NCBI RefSeq assembly: GCF_029023785.1
Contig: NZ_CP118955.1
Location: 1,631,001 to 1,695,000, forward strand
Source: Enterococcus faecium
Lineage (GTDB): Bacteria; Bacillota; Bacilli; Lactobacillales; Enterococcaceae
Length of the DNA stretch: 64,000 bases
Direction of reading: 5' to 3'
Both the position numbers and the translations under genes were made by a program. Shown piece after piece: positions 35,966-44,549 of the stretch; position 1 is the stretch's first letter, and each line of letters starts with the position of its first letter. Under the pieces are notes generated by a model. That model worked only from the letters and a program-made list of their open reading frames with translations. It had not been told where the DNA came from and did no database searches.

Positions 35966-37061
35966 ATATGACGCCTCCAATAATTGTTTTAATCGGTAAA
36001 ATTTGTTCTTTAGCTATACGTGTAAATCCGTTGGAATCTTTCAATTCCTTTTCATTTTCAACAATCTCAAATATCGTCAAATCTGCATCATAATTGACAG
36101 CTAACTGGCCCTTATTCTTCAAATGAAAATTCCGTGCAGGAACTGCTGTAACTTTTTCAATGATTTCTTCCCAAGAATAGCCGACTACCCTCAATTTTTC
36201 TAAAGTAGTTGCTAGATCAAAAACTGGGCCATTTGTACGATTGCGGATGTAGATATCCGTACTAATAGAGGTAGCTTTCATTCCTGCTTTTAGTGCGGTT
36301 TCTGCCACATGGAAATTAAAGCTATCCGTCCCATGTCCAATATCAAAGACAACACCATTATTGTAAGCATCCCAGACAAAGTTTTTAATTTGATCTGTCT
36401 TTGGATCTAAAATACCGTTTGGTTTTCCATTAAAACAATGGGTCAATACATCGCCTCTTTCCATTCTTGACAATACTTCTTCTAACTCAGGAGGTGCAGA
36501 ACCGATATGAACCATCAATGGCAGATCATTGTTTTCTGACTGGATTTTTTTAGCTAATTCTAATGGCTTAATGCCATTTTCACCAACAACTGTCTTACTC
36601 ATTCTCGCTTTGATCCCGACAATAAATTCCGGCAGTTCTGCTAACGCAGTACTTACTAGATCTTCTTGAATCTTTGTTAGATCAGCAAGTTCATCTTGTT
36701 TGACAATGCCCCATTTAGAGATATTCATTAGCGCATACACATTTGTCTTGACCGATTTCGTCAATTGATAAAATTCACGGATGTTTTCTGCTCCCGTAGT
36801 TCCAGCATCAATGACCGTCGTCACACCTTTTTCGACCCCTATCTGATCAGGATAGTCATAATAAAGACTCATCTTTTCATAGCAGTGGACATGATCATCG
36901 ATCCACCCAGCGGATAAATAATACTTTCCCTCCAAGTCAACTACTTCTTGCGCCGGCTGATTTATTTCTGCTGCAACTGCTTTAATCATGCCTTTTTCTA
37001 TAGCGACCTCTATTTTAGATCCATCAACCAACCTTCCATTTTTAATCAAAGTATCAAACAT
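35955..37061 (-). CDS. Amidohydrolase/deacetylase (dihydroorotase-like fold)
   Basis: 368 residues. Metal ligands are visible: HVH in WIDDHVHCYE, a probable carboxylated lysine in VGIKARMS, histidines in LMVHIGSAP and LTHCFNG, and the catalytic aspartate in SISTDIYIRN. The order matches amidohydrolase-superfamily deacetylases. In this operon it most plausibly removes an acyl group from an amino-sugar acid before ammonia-lyase action. That is an inference from order and family only. Confidence 0.85.
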   Translation of the reverse strand: MFDTLIKNGRLVDGSKIEVAIEKGMIKAVAAEINQPAQEVVDLEGKYYLSAGWIDDHVHCYEKMSLYYDYPDQIGVEKGVTTVIDAGTTGAENIREFYQLTKSVKTNVYALMNISKWGIVKQDELADLTKIQEDLVSTALAELPEFIVGIKARMSKTVVGENGIKPLELAKKIQSENNDLPLMVHIGSAPPELEEVLSRMERGDVLTHCFNGKPNGILDPKTDQIKNFVWDAYNNGVVFDIGHGTDSFNFHVAETALKAGMKATSISTDIYIRNRTNGPVFDLATTLEKLRVVGYSWEEIIEKVTAVPARNFHLKNKGQLAVNYDADLTIFEIVENEKELKDSNGFTRIAKEQILPIKTIIGGVIYDN

Positions 37062-37079
37062 TTAATGACCCTCTTTCTA

Positions 37080-37757
37080 TTAATTTACTGCCGGGAAGAT
37101 TGCTCCTAAAATCATTGCTCCTAAAATAGCACCTCCAGCAATTGGTTTTTTCCAAGCATAGAATCCTAGTGCTCCTAATGTAGCGCCAATGCCGATTGGA
37201 ATAGATGCTGCACACGCGCTTAATATAATTAATGGACCCAAAAAACGTCCAGATGAATTTCCTGCCCCCATCATGACGTCAGCACCAAAAGTGGAATTTG
37301 ATTGATTGATCGTAAATTTACGAATCAAGACAATGATGCCACCAACAATCAAACCTAGAACCAAACCAGTCAATAAAGAGAGTGCAAAATTATCGATTGG
37401 TGCCGCTATTTTCATACTTAAGAGAATTGCTGGTACCCCAATTCCGATCCCAGTTAGGATCGAACCGCCTAAGTCCAAGATCCCAACTAAAGAGCCTTCT
37501 AAAATTCTGGCAAATAAGAAACTAGCACCAAACGCTGCCGCTGCGCCATAGGATCCGCCATCCAGCCCGGCTTTTAACATCGCCACGATCGAAACTTCAT
37601 TGAATGCACCCACACCATACATCACATACATGTGTGTTCCTGCAAATACAGCAGCGGACATAATTCCTACGATTAGCGGAAAAGACCAGTCTGCAAACCA
37701 AAAGCTCTTTTGCCGCTTTGCTTCTAATACTTTTGCTTGTTCTTCTGTTGTCTCCAT
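37080..37757 (-). CDS. DUF4310-family membrane protein
   Basis: 225 residues, about six hydrophobic glycine/alanine-rich segments after a charged N-terminus (PLIVGIMSAAVFAGTHMYVM, ILTGIGIGVPAILLSM, LLTGLVLGLIVGGIIVLI and others). I recognise it as the conserved protein found with DUF4311, DUF4312 and the SFCGS protein in an operon also present in E. faecalis (about EF_0833) and Aeromonas. Presumably one half of an integral membrane transporter. No enzymatic motif. Confidence 0.78.
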   Translation of the reverse strand: METTEEQAKVLEAKRQKSFWFADWSFPLIVGIMSAAVFAGTHMYVMYGVGAFNEVSIVAMLKAGLDGGSYGAAAAFGASFLFARILEGSLVGILDLGGSILTGIGIGVPAILLSMKIAAPIDNFALSLLTGLVLGLIVGGIIVLIRKFTINQSNSTFGADVMMGAGNSSGRFLGPLIILSACAASIPIGIGATLGALGFYAWKKPIAGGAILGAMILGAIFPAVN

Positions 37758-37767
37758 GATTCTCCTC

Positions 37768-38547
37768 CTATTTCACACTAAAGATGTTGTGCAAGTTATC
37801 AAGCCAATTAGGCACTTGAAGCTGGAAGCTCTTGATCATTTCCATATCAAATCCACGGAAAAATCCACTGAAAATAAATAATAAAACAATAGCGATCATC
37901 ATGCTCTTCGTGACGCGATTCCAACCGCTCTCATCGACGCCTTTACCAATCAAGATTCCTAGAACAACACCAGGTACCGCATTTCCCATAATCAATTGCG
38001 CGATACCACCAAAAAGAGTGCCCCAAAAACCAGTTCGTTTCCCTGCGTCTAAAGCTGCCAACCAAAAAATAACTGGCATTACTGTATTGATCAGAATCGT
38101 CGCTGCTGGTACCAAAACGGAAACCGCCGTCACTTGTAACGCCTCTGGAATTGCTGCAGCTGTTGTGTTTAAGAAGGCTACCACCACTGCCCCGATAACC
38201 GCTCCAATGATCCCCATTTTTTTCGGATCATGCATGGTCTGGGTGACATCTTTGTTTTTTGCTAGAAGTGCTGCCGCTGCCCAATTGGGAATGATTCGAT
38301 GCGTCACATCTTGTGTGAATGCACCAGCACCAACTGAAGAAGCCCATGCATTAAAGAAAAAGCCTAAACCAAATGAAAAATGAGAAGCTGGATCACCCAT
38401 GCAGGCATTCATTTCGCCTAATGTTCTAAAAGCTCCTAAACCTTGTGTATTAGGTGCATGAAACATTCGAGCTGCCCCGACAGATGCTGCAAAACCAAGT
38501 AATCCCCCGATAATGACCGATTTGACTAGAATGATTACGAAATCCAC
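37768..38547 (-). CDS. DUF4311-family membrane protein
   Basis: 259 residues, six or so membrane segments, starting VIILVKSVIIGGLLGFAASV. A conserved-looking cytoplasmic or loop region reads ACMGDPASHFSFGLGFFFNA. It lies 10 bases upstream of the DUF4310 gene. The pair resembles in organisation the two membrane subunits (IIC and IID) of mannose-type PTS, but I see no detectable sequence identity. Probable permease partner. Confidence 0.78.
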   Translation of the reverse strand: MDFVIILVKSVIIGGLLGFAASVGAARMFHAPNTQGLGAFRTLGEMNACMGDPASHFSFGLGFFFNAWASSVGAGAFTQDVTHRIIPNWAAAALLAKNKDVTQTMHDPKKMGIIGAVIGAVVVAFLNTTAAAIPEALQVTAVSVLVPAATILINTVMPVIFWLAALDAGKRTGFWGTLFGGIAQLIMGNAVPGVVLGILIGKGVDESGWNRVTKSMMIAIVLLFIFSGFFRGFDMEMIKSFQLQVPNWLDNLHNIFSVK

Positions 38548-38575
38548 GTTATTCTTTCCCCCTTATGATTCAAAA

Positions 38576-38926
38576 TTAGATTTTTTTAGTTACAAATGGA
38601 ATGGCAATCCCATTTGGATCTTCAATCATTTGCTGGCTGAACGATATGTCTGCCAATTTTATTTCTGTTACAGCCACAGTAACAGAGAGTTCGACTTCAT
38701 AGCTAATACGTTGCCGTGGGAAGAAGAAAAATAGAAAGCGTTCTGTGTATTTGTTTTCGACCGCCTTTAAAATATCCACATTGACTGGTTCGATTCGCAA
38801 TAATACGTTTGATTGTTCCATTATTTTGTTTTGAATTTCTGCTAACGCTGATGCAAAAGCATGTTGCTTTGTTTCCCCTTTACCGGAGACGATAACTTTT
38901 TGCTGAATTGTCTTTTGAACGCTCAT
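38576..38926 (-). CDS. DUF4312-family small soluble protein
   Basis: 116 residues, no membrane segment. Beta-rich with a conserved-looking internal GKGETKQHAFASALAEIQNK segment near the N-terminus. Always reported together with the DUF4310/4311 membrane proteins. It may be a cytoplasmic subunit of that transporter. No known catalytic motif. Confidence 0.75.
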   Translation of the reverse strand: MSVQKTIQQKVIVSGKGETKQHAFASALAEIQNKIMEQSNVLLRIEPVNVDILKAVENKYTERFLFFFFPRQRISYEVELSVTVAVTEIKLADISFSQQMIEDPNGIAIPFVTKKI

Positions 38927-38941
38927 TTCATGTCCCTCTTT

Positions 38942-39298
38942 CTATTTTCCATGCTTTTTGATAAATTCTTCTGTCAGACGTTTCCCTAATTCCTCTTGAT
39001 CCATAAAGCCGAAACCTAGAACAGTTTTGCCATCCTTGATAGCTGTGATCCCTTCTTCAATCGAACGCATACCATGTCGTTCTGGATAGCCATATTTTGT
39101 TGCTGCTGTTAATGCACCTGCACCACCACTACCACAAAAAGAGATACCCATATCTGCATGCTCTTGTTGCATCACATCGCCCAAACGCATATCTGCCCCC
39201 ATTCCTGGTACGACAACTGCTTTTCCACCAGCTGCTTCTACCCCTTTGGCCACATTTTGTCCTTTACCCATACGGTCTGCAATAACTACTTTAATCAT
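38942..39298 (-). CDS. Glycine-rich SFCGS-family small protein
   Basis: 118 residues; the name-giving motif is MGISFCGSGGAGAL near residue 55, with the single cysteine. The N-terminal VVIADRMGKGQNVAKGVEAAGG is an alpha/beta start. The size, the single cysteine flanked by small residues and the PRD regulators in the operon make a phospho-accepting EIIB-like role conceivable but unproven. It lies 15 bases upstream of the DUF4312 gene. Confidence 0.78.
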   Translation of the reverse strand: MIKVVIADRMGKGQNVAKGVEAAGGKAVVVPGMGADMRLGDVMQQEHADMGISFCGSGGAGALTAATKYGYPERHGMRSIEEGITAIKDGKTVLGFGFMDQEELGKRLTEEFIKKHGK

Positions 39299-39317
39299 GA
39301 TTGTTTCCTCCTAAATA

Positions 39318-39650
39318 TTAATTATTTTTTGCTGTTTCAAAATGAATCGACAAAACATATATTTCATCATCGGTTAAATTACCGATACTTCTAACTATTT
39401 CATCAGAAATAGTTATGGCTTCTTTGGATACTTCTTTGAACAAATCCCGATCGACTACGGGAATCGTTTCCTTTCTTTGAGAACGTTTCAGCATCTCATT
39501 CAAGTGATTAATTAGAATGGTCCACTGCAACTCGGTTGGTACAATAGCATGTTCTACTAATCGCTCTTCAATTAGATCAATCACTTGTTTTAACTTTTCC
39601 CGATTTTGACTTTCCTCGATAATTTTTAAAGCCTCGTCTGACATTTTCAC
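39318..39650 (-). CDS. Stand-alone PRD-domain protein
   Basis: 110 residues that correspond to a single PTS regulation domain: RLVEHAIVPTELQWTILINHL with its conserved histidine and YVLSIHFETA at the end. No DNA- or RNA-binding domain is attached. It may relay phosphorylation state to the neighbouring BglG-type regulator. The GTG start overlaps the regulator stop codon (TAGTG), indicating translational coupling. Confidence 0.82.
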   Translation of the reverse strand: MKMSDEALKIIEESQNREKLKQVIDLIEERLVEHAIVPTELQWTILINHLNEMLKRSQRKETIPVVDRDLFKEVSKEAITISDEIVRSIGNLTDDEIYVLSIHFETAKNN

Positions 39651-41512
39651 TAACTTGACGCTCCTTCTTTTATATATGAGAATAATGCACTGATTTCTGA
39701 CTGATTGATTCCTAAATTATTTTCTGCAAAAACTGCTTCGATTTTTCCTACCAGTGTTCCTTTGTCTAAAATAATCTGGTCTGCTTGACGACCTTCTGCC
39801 ATATATTGTTGATCAAATGTGATACGATGAACCATTAAGAATACATGAAGCAAAAAAGCTTCTCGATATTCTTGGATCAATTCTGCTTCCAAAATGACAA
39901 GTAAACGTTCATAAATCGTATAAGCTTTCAAAATCAATTCCTTGCTAAAGTCTTCTAAAGTATCTTTATTGATGGACGTTTCTCTAAGATTCAAGTTATG
40001 CCTTTCCTGCTGATTGGAAGAAGCAAGTATTTTTTTTATTATTTGTTGAATTTTTTTCAAGTCCTGTTCAGTGGGTAATGGATGGACTTTGATGAAAGGA
40101 CGATCGATGCCATTGATTGGAAAAATACTAATCACCAAATCAGGATCTTTGGTGGCAATCATTTCTTGCGCATTCAATACTGAAGCAAATGCTACGATAG
40201 TGATATTATTTAATTCTTCATTGATCTTTTGCTTGATCAGACTAGTCACACCCAACCCTGTTGAACAAATGTAGACGGCTCTAACGCTTCGTAGATCTTC
40301 TTCTCTTTCGTAGGAAACCAAAAAGTGTAAGGCAATATATGCCACGAAAGAATCATTGATCAGAATATTTTGTTCACTTATTTCTTGTCGAACTGCTTGC
40401 TTGATCGCATCAAATAATTCCGGGTATTTCTGCTTGATATCTTCTTTAAAAGGATTATATTCATTGACAAATTTTTTCTTTCTCGATAATCGCATGGATA
40501 AATGAGCATACAGATTCGTCAACAATTGTGGATCTTGATAAAAAGAATGGTTGATTGCTTTACTTACTTTATAAATCACATTCTCAACTAGTTTCATGAC
40601 GTCTTGCTGGTGAATCGTGTCGAATGTATCACTATAGATATAATGATATTCATCCTCGAACAGTGGCAACTGATAATAATCAAAGACCTGCTGCATGACG
40701 CGATAAGAAAGATCGTTTTTGTCTAATTCTTGTTCAGCAACCAATTGATAACGACCAATCGTAGCCTCTTTGCGTAAGCGAACGGTAGCAATTGTCACTC
40801 GAATCAGAATATTTAGTAATTCCGCGTAATTCAGTTTCTCTAGATTTTCAAATTCCAGTAAGTGCCGCATTCGAATGATTACTTGATTAAATACCTCTTG
40901 GATAGGTGTAGCAGTAGCAGAATACATTTCAAAGTATTCAGTCTCACCGCCATTCAATAACAATGACATTAATTTATAAATGTCATAATCCGTGAACTCT
41001 TTTTGAAGAATCTCTTCAATCGTTAATCGAACTAGACGTTCTTCTCCTGTGATCCAAAAACCCTTTCGCGCCTGACGATTCAAGGTCAATCCTTCCTTAA
41101 GAAAATTATTTTCCAGCACATCTAAATCATTCATGATCGTATCTTTGCTGACATCTAATGCGTTGGCCATTTTCATTCCAGTAATAGCTTCTTTTGTTAC
41201 TAAAAGCATAATTAGTAAACGTTTGATTCGGAGACTTTGATCTGCAAATATTTCAAAACGATTAACATCCATCAATTCGCTTTTTAATTTGATTCGATCA
41301 GAGCTACTAATATTCATCCAAATTCCCTGACTACGTTTGCTATATAGGACTTGCTTCCGCTCATTCAGCCACTCTCTTATATCATCTAGATCGTATTTTA
41401 TCGTCCGAACACTAACATTTTCTTTTTCAGCCAACTTTTTGATTGTTACCGGTTCAGACATTTCCACCAAGTAAATCAAAAGCTGCCTTTCTCTTTTTGT
41501 TAGCTGCTGCAT
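39650..41512 (-). CDS. BglG/MtlR-type PRD regulator with EIIB-like domain
   Basis: About 620 residues. HTH_11 (KRERQLLIYLVEMSEPVTIK) and Mga-like HTH at the N-terminus, PRD domain(s) in the middle, then an EIIB-like domain with cysteine (VYICSTGLGVTSLIKQKI), and a C-terminal helical segment with PRD-like pattern (LLHVFLMVHRITFD) instead of the usual EIIA. First gene of the operon for the putative amino-sugar-acid pathway and its likely activator. ATG 41512 fits the AAGGAGAG spacing better than ATG 41518. Confidence 0.84.
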   Translation of the reverse strand: MQQLTKRERQLLIYLVEMSEPVTIKKLAEKENVSVRTIKYDLDDIREWLNERKQVLYSKRSQGIWMNISSSDRIKLKSELMDVNRFEIFADQSLRIKRLLIMLLVTKEAITGMKMANALDVSKDTIMNDLDVLENNFLKEGLTLNRQARKGFWITGEERLVRLTIEEILQKEFTDYDIYKLMSLLLNGGETEYFEMYSATATPIQEVFNQVIIRMRHLLEFENLEKLNYAELLNILIRVTIATVRLRKEATIGRYQLVAEQELDKNDLSYRVMQQVFDYYQLPLFEDEYHYIYSDTFDTIHQQDVMKLVENVIYKVSKAINHSFYQDPQLLTNLYAHLSMRLSRKKKFVNEYNPFKEDIKQKYPELFDAIKQAVRQEISEQNILINDSFVAYIALHFLVSYEREEDLRSVRAVYICSTGLGVTSLIKQKINEELNNITIVAFASVLNAQEMIATKDPDLVISIFPINGIDRPFIKVHPLPTEQDLKKIQQIIKKILASSNQQERHNLNLRETSINKDTLEDFSKELILKAYTIYERLLVILEAELIQEYREAFLLHVFLMVHRITFDQQYMAEGRQADQIILDKGTLVGKIEAVFAENNLGINQSEISALFSYIKEGASS

Positions 41513-41573
41513 TATCATCTCTCCTTACATTGCTAATATAAGCGTTTTCTAAACTAACGACAATATGAAATGT

Positions 41574-41593
41574 TTGCACTTAACTAAGTGCAA
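41574..41593. promoter_or_regulatory. Palindrome upstream of the BglG-type regulator gene
   Basis: TTGCACTTA-AC-TAAGTGCAA, 9-bp perfect arms. It lies 61 bases upstream of the regulator start. A further half-site TTGCACTAAG occurs at 41672. A candidate operator for the whole operon. Confidence 0.5.
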
Positions 41594-41656
41594 CTTATAG
41601 CTTTTTAACTAATACTACAGAGTTTATCTATTATAAAGACGACTACATGTACTGTT

Positions 41657-41709
41657 AAAAAGCGTTTTTTATTGCACTAAGTCGTAATATAAATAATCAA
41701 ACGCTTTTT
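41657..41709. terminator. Possible bidirectional terminator left of the IS
   Basis: AAAAAGCGTTT and AAACGCTTTTT are complementary across a long loop of about 30 bases. Confidence 0.4.
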
Positions 41710-41728
41710 CAAATTTTTTAAATCGCCG

Positions 41729-42782
41729 TTTGTATAATTAAGCGAGACAAATAAAAAAGCCATTTATGTTACACTCAAATTGTAATACCCGCTAAAGCAT
41801 ACAAGGAGAGTGAACATAAATGACTTATACCCATCTTACACCAAACGAGCTTGTAATGATAGAAGCATATTTTCATCAAGAAACTCCGGTTGCTATCGTT
41901 GCGAAGCAGCTTAAACGTGGACGCCAAACAATTTACAATGTCTATAACTTTCTCAAATGTGGTGGAACAGCACTTGAATACTTTGAACAATACAAAGAAA
42001 ATAAGCGACGTTGTGGGAGAACCGAAATCATTTTTCCTGCTGAGGAAAAAGAATACATTGAAAAAAGATCAACTGAAGGTTGGACCCCAGACGTCATTAT
42101 TGGCCGTGCAGAGCGAACCTTCTCTTGTTCAGTAAGTACCCTCTATCGCCGGTTTAAGACGGGAGAATTCAATGTTTTACATTTACCGATGCAAGGAAAA
42201 CGAAAACCAAATGGTTATAAGGAAAAACGTGGAAAACAGGCATTCAAAAGAAATATTTCTGAACGTAAAAAAGATTATGTCGTTTTCGAAGAAGAATTTG
42301 GACATTTAGAGGGTGATACGATTGTCGGCATCCACCATAAAAGTGCCGTCATCACACTCGTTGAGCGACTTTCAAAAGCCATTATCGCCTTGAAACCAGA
42401 AGGCCGTAAGGCAGTTGATATTGAAAATTCGATTAATGAATGGCTTCAATCCGTACCCAAAAATCTTTTCAAATCAATTACCTTTGATTGTGGAAAAGAA
42501 TTCTCTAATTGGAAAAGTATTAGTAATACGAATGATATTGATATTTATTTCGCAGACCCAGGAACGCCTTCCCAACGGGGATTAAATGAACATTCAAACG
42601 GACTCCTCCGAAAAGATGGACTACCAAAAGAAATGGAATTCAACCAAGTCAATCAAGGATTCATCTCATCCGTTGCGTCTAAAAGAAACCATATCCCTAG
42701 AAAATCACTAAATTACCAAACACCATTAGAAGTTTTTTTGAGTTACGTAAATGGAAAGTTTTGTCTCGCTTAATTTGACAAA
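41729..42782 (+). mobile_element. IS30-family insertion sequence, 1054 bp
   Basis: Bounded by 23-bp inverted repeats: left TTTGTATAATTAAGCGAGAC.. (41729-41751) and right 42760-42782, identical at 21 of 23 positions. It encodes one transposase. I see no clear target duplication in the flanks. The right end overlaps the 3' end of a small membrane protein gene. Confidence 0.88.
41820..42773 (+). CDS. IS30-family transposase
   Basis: 317 residues. N-terminal helix-turn-helix (LTPNELVMIEAYFHQETPVA, then LKRGRQTIYNVYNFL) as in IS30 family. The catalytic domain has the DDE triad: Asp in HLEGDTIVG, Asp in ITFDCGKEF, and Glu in LNEHSNGLLRK (the DDE region RGLNEHSNGLLR is diagnostic for IS30). Intact and full-length, with AAGGAGAG before the ATG; the stop codon lies inside the right inverted repeat. 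Confidence 0.95.
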   Translation: MTYTHLTPNELVMIEAYFHQETPVAIVAKQLKRGRQTIYNVYNFLKCGGTALEYFEQYKENKRRCGRTEIIFPAEEKEYIEKRSTEGWTPDVIIGRAERTFSCSVSTLYRRFKTGEFNVLHLPMQGKRKPNGYKEKRGKQAFKRNISERKKDYVVFEEEFGHLEGDTIVGIHHKSAVITLVERLSKAIIALKPEGRKAVDIENSINEWLQSVPKNLFKSITFDCGKEFSNWKSISNTNDIDIYFADPGTPSQRGLNEHSNGLLRKDGLPKEMEFNQVNQGFISSVASKRNHIPRKSLNYQTPLEVFLSYVNGKFCLA

Positions 42783-43018
42783 TAATAAACAAAAAACAAT
42801 AGCACTAAACAGACCAAAATAGTTATGACTCTCAACGCGGGAGTAAACAGCAATGCTATCATTAAATTAGCAAGTTCACTGACGATTGAGGAATTTGATT
42901 CGTATAATACAAATAAAGGTTCTGCAAATAAATTCACATGTCTATAAACAAATTCTGTAAATAAATATACGGTTAAGCCTAAACCAATTATGGTGATATT
43001 TTTTTTAGATTTTGACAT
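42770..43018 (-). CDS. Small membrane protein, C-terminus altered by the IS
   Basis: 82 residues with two or three hydrophobic segments (ITIIGLGLTVYLFTEFVYRH, LANLMIALLFTPAL, ITILVCLVLLFFVYYL). The last codons and the stop are provided by the IS right end, so the original protein was probably longer. If the IS is removed, the frame can continue into the left flank for 17-19 more codons. Family not recognised. Probably a truncated gene. Confidence 0.6.
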   Translation of the reverse strand: MSKSKKNITIIGLGLTVYLFTEFVYRHVNLFAEPLFVLYESNSSIVSELANLMIALLFTPALRVITILVCLVLLFFVYYLSN

Positions 43019-43337
43019 TTTTTCTCTCCTATAATAATTTTTTCAGTTATTCATTTCCTTTTTTATAAAAAATGTAGATTGTTTTGAAGTAATAATATGC
43101 TGTAGTTTCAAGAAAATTTACAGGAAATTTGATAACTGATATTATTTACTTTTTGACCACCATATACATGACTTTTATTTTTGTTTCTTTTTTAGAATCA
43201 AATGTGATTAAATAGAAAATTTTACAATAATATGCACATATAAATAATAAGATGATATAATCAACAAAGAAAATGTGATTTTTTTCACTATATTTTATCA
43301 CATGAAAATTCATTAAGAAAGTAGGAATCGAAGTATT
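43019..43337. other. 319-base divergent control region
   Basis: Separates the truncated membrane gene from the formate/nitrite channel gene. AT-rich; the only distinct signal is the inverted repeat at 43274-43289. Confidence 0.5.
43274..43289 (+). promoter_or_regulatory. Rex/FNR-like operator before the FNT gene
   Basis: TGTGA-TTTTTT-TCACT fits the TGTGA-N6-TCACA half-site arrangement of Rex and CRP/FNR-type regulators, 49 bases before the FNT start codon. Rex control of formate-related genes is known in Gram-positive bacteria; which regulator acts here is open. Confidence 0.45.
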
Positions 43338-44099
43338 ATGCACACACCAGAAGAAATTATGGAACTCAGTATTCATCTTGGAACAAAAAAAATACATAAA
43401 CCTATCTTAGCTAAACTGATTTTAGGTTTTATCGGAGGAGCCATGATTTCTCTAGGTTATTTGGCATACGTACGAGTCTCTGCTTCTATCCCAGAATCTA
43501 TGGCTAGCTTGACTAGTTTAGTTGGTGCCTCGGTTTTTCCTATCGGCCTGCTGGTCATCCTTCTTGGCGGTGGTGAATTGATCACCGGAAATATGATGGC
43601 TGTGGCGATTGCCTTTATGGATAAAAAAGTCACATTCTCACAGCTGGTTAAGAATTGGTCAGTGATTACTTTTGCAAATATTATTGGTGCAATTTTCGTT
43701 GCCTATTTCTTTGGACACTTTGTTGGTTTAACTCATTCAGGTGTCTATCTCGACCAAGTGATTCATATTGCTGATCATAAAATCGCTGTTTCTTGGTGGC
43801 AAGCATTAGGCTCCGGAATAGGTTGTAATTGGTTTGTCGGTTTAGCGTTATGGTTATCATATGGAGCAAAAGATGCGGCCGGCAAAGTACTAACGATTTG
43901 GTTTCCAGTCATGATTTTTGTGGCAATCGGTTTCCAGCATAGTGTGGCCAACTGTTTTGTGATACCTGCTGCCATATTTGAAGGTCAAGCGACTTGGTTA
44001 GAATTTCTCTCGAATTTTATCCCCGTTTATATTGGAAATATCATCGGCGGAGCTATTTTTGTTTCAGGTTTTTATTACGTTAGTTATAAGCATCATTAA
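43338..44099 (+). CDS. Formate/nitrite transporter (FNT family)
   Basis: 253 residues, six transmembrane helices in the FocA/NirC fold. Characteristic are GGELITGNMMAVAIAFM, the region GSGIGCNWFVGLALWLSYG, and the pore histidine in GFQHSVANCFVIPA. It forms a pentameric channel moving formate or nitrite across the cytoplasmic membrane; with mixed-acid fermentation in enterococci, formate export is most likely. Monocistronic with its own terminator and a Rex-like upstream site. Confidence 0.92.
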   Translation: MHTPEEIMELSIHLGTKKIHKPILAKLILGFIGGAMISLGYLAYVRVSASIPESMASLTSLVGASVFPIGLLVILLGGGELITGNMMAVAIAFMDKKVTFSQLVKNWSVITFANIIGAIFVAYFFGHFVGLTHSGVYLDQVIHIADHKIAVSWWQALGSGIGCNWFVGLALWLSYGAKDAAGKVLTIWFPVMIFVAIGFQHSVANCFVIPAAIFEGQATWLEFLSNFIPVYIGNIIGGAIFVSGFYYVSYKHH

Positions 44100-44142
44100 G
44101 ATTGAAGGTAATGTTCATTCGAGCATTACCTTCAATCTCTTT
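44098..44142 (+). terminator. Terminator of the FNT gene
   Basis: GATTGAAGGTAATG / CATTACCTTCAATC, perfect 14-bp stem, then TCTTT. Confidence 0.88.
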
Positions 44143-44326
44143 ATATACTATTTATATTTTAAGAACAATAGCCTTTTATTATATATATTATTCAAATTAG
44201 TTATATCGAGTGAAAAAAACTTTCAAATTGATTCTTTTTATTTATCATAAAGATATAGATACATAATCATTTTCACTTACATATATTTGAATATTAACTA
44301 AAAACAGCAAGAAAGAAGAGGATCAA

Positions 44327-44521
44327 ATGTATTATGTAGAAGTAAAAACAAAAGGCGTCAAAAACAAACAATATGTGAAAGGTATCAGTAACGAATATCC
44401 TTTACTTGGTTCATGGAAAGAAGCTGCTCCTTTTTCCAAACCATGTGCCATAAAAATAAAGAACGAGCTAGAAAAAGAACTGACTTGTGGCAAAGCTGTT
44501 GTAGATATCATCGAAAAGTAA
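44327..44521 (+). CDS. Small hypothetical protein, 64 residues
   Basis: Basic soluble protein (VEVKTKGVKNKQYVKGISNE) ending in an amphipathic region. Good RBS (GAAGAGG) nine bases before the ATG. First of three small genes with similar upstream sequences (AGAAAG...). I do not recognise the family. Confidence 0.55.
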   Translation: MYYVEVKTKGVKNKQYVKGISNEYPLLGSWKEAAPFSKPCAIKIKNELEKELTCGKAVVDIIEK

Positions 44522-44549
44522 ATCCAATGTATAGAAAGGAAGATCACAC

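Noticed and set aside
37832..38383. 183-codon plus-strand frame opposite the DUF4311 gene
   Set aside because: Long but antisense to an operon gene with RBS and tight spacing; composition is typical of a reverse-frame shadow.
41657..41709. Hairpin left of the IS taken as part of the IS
   Set aside because: The inverted repeats at 41729-41751 and 42760-42782 define the element; the hairpin lies outside.
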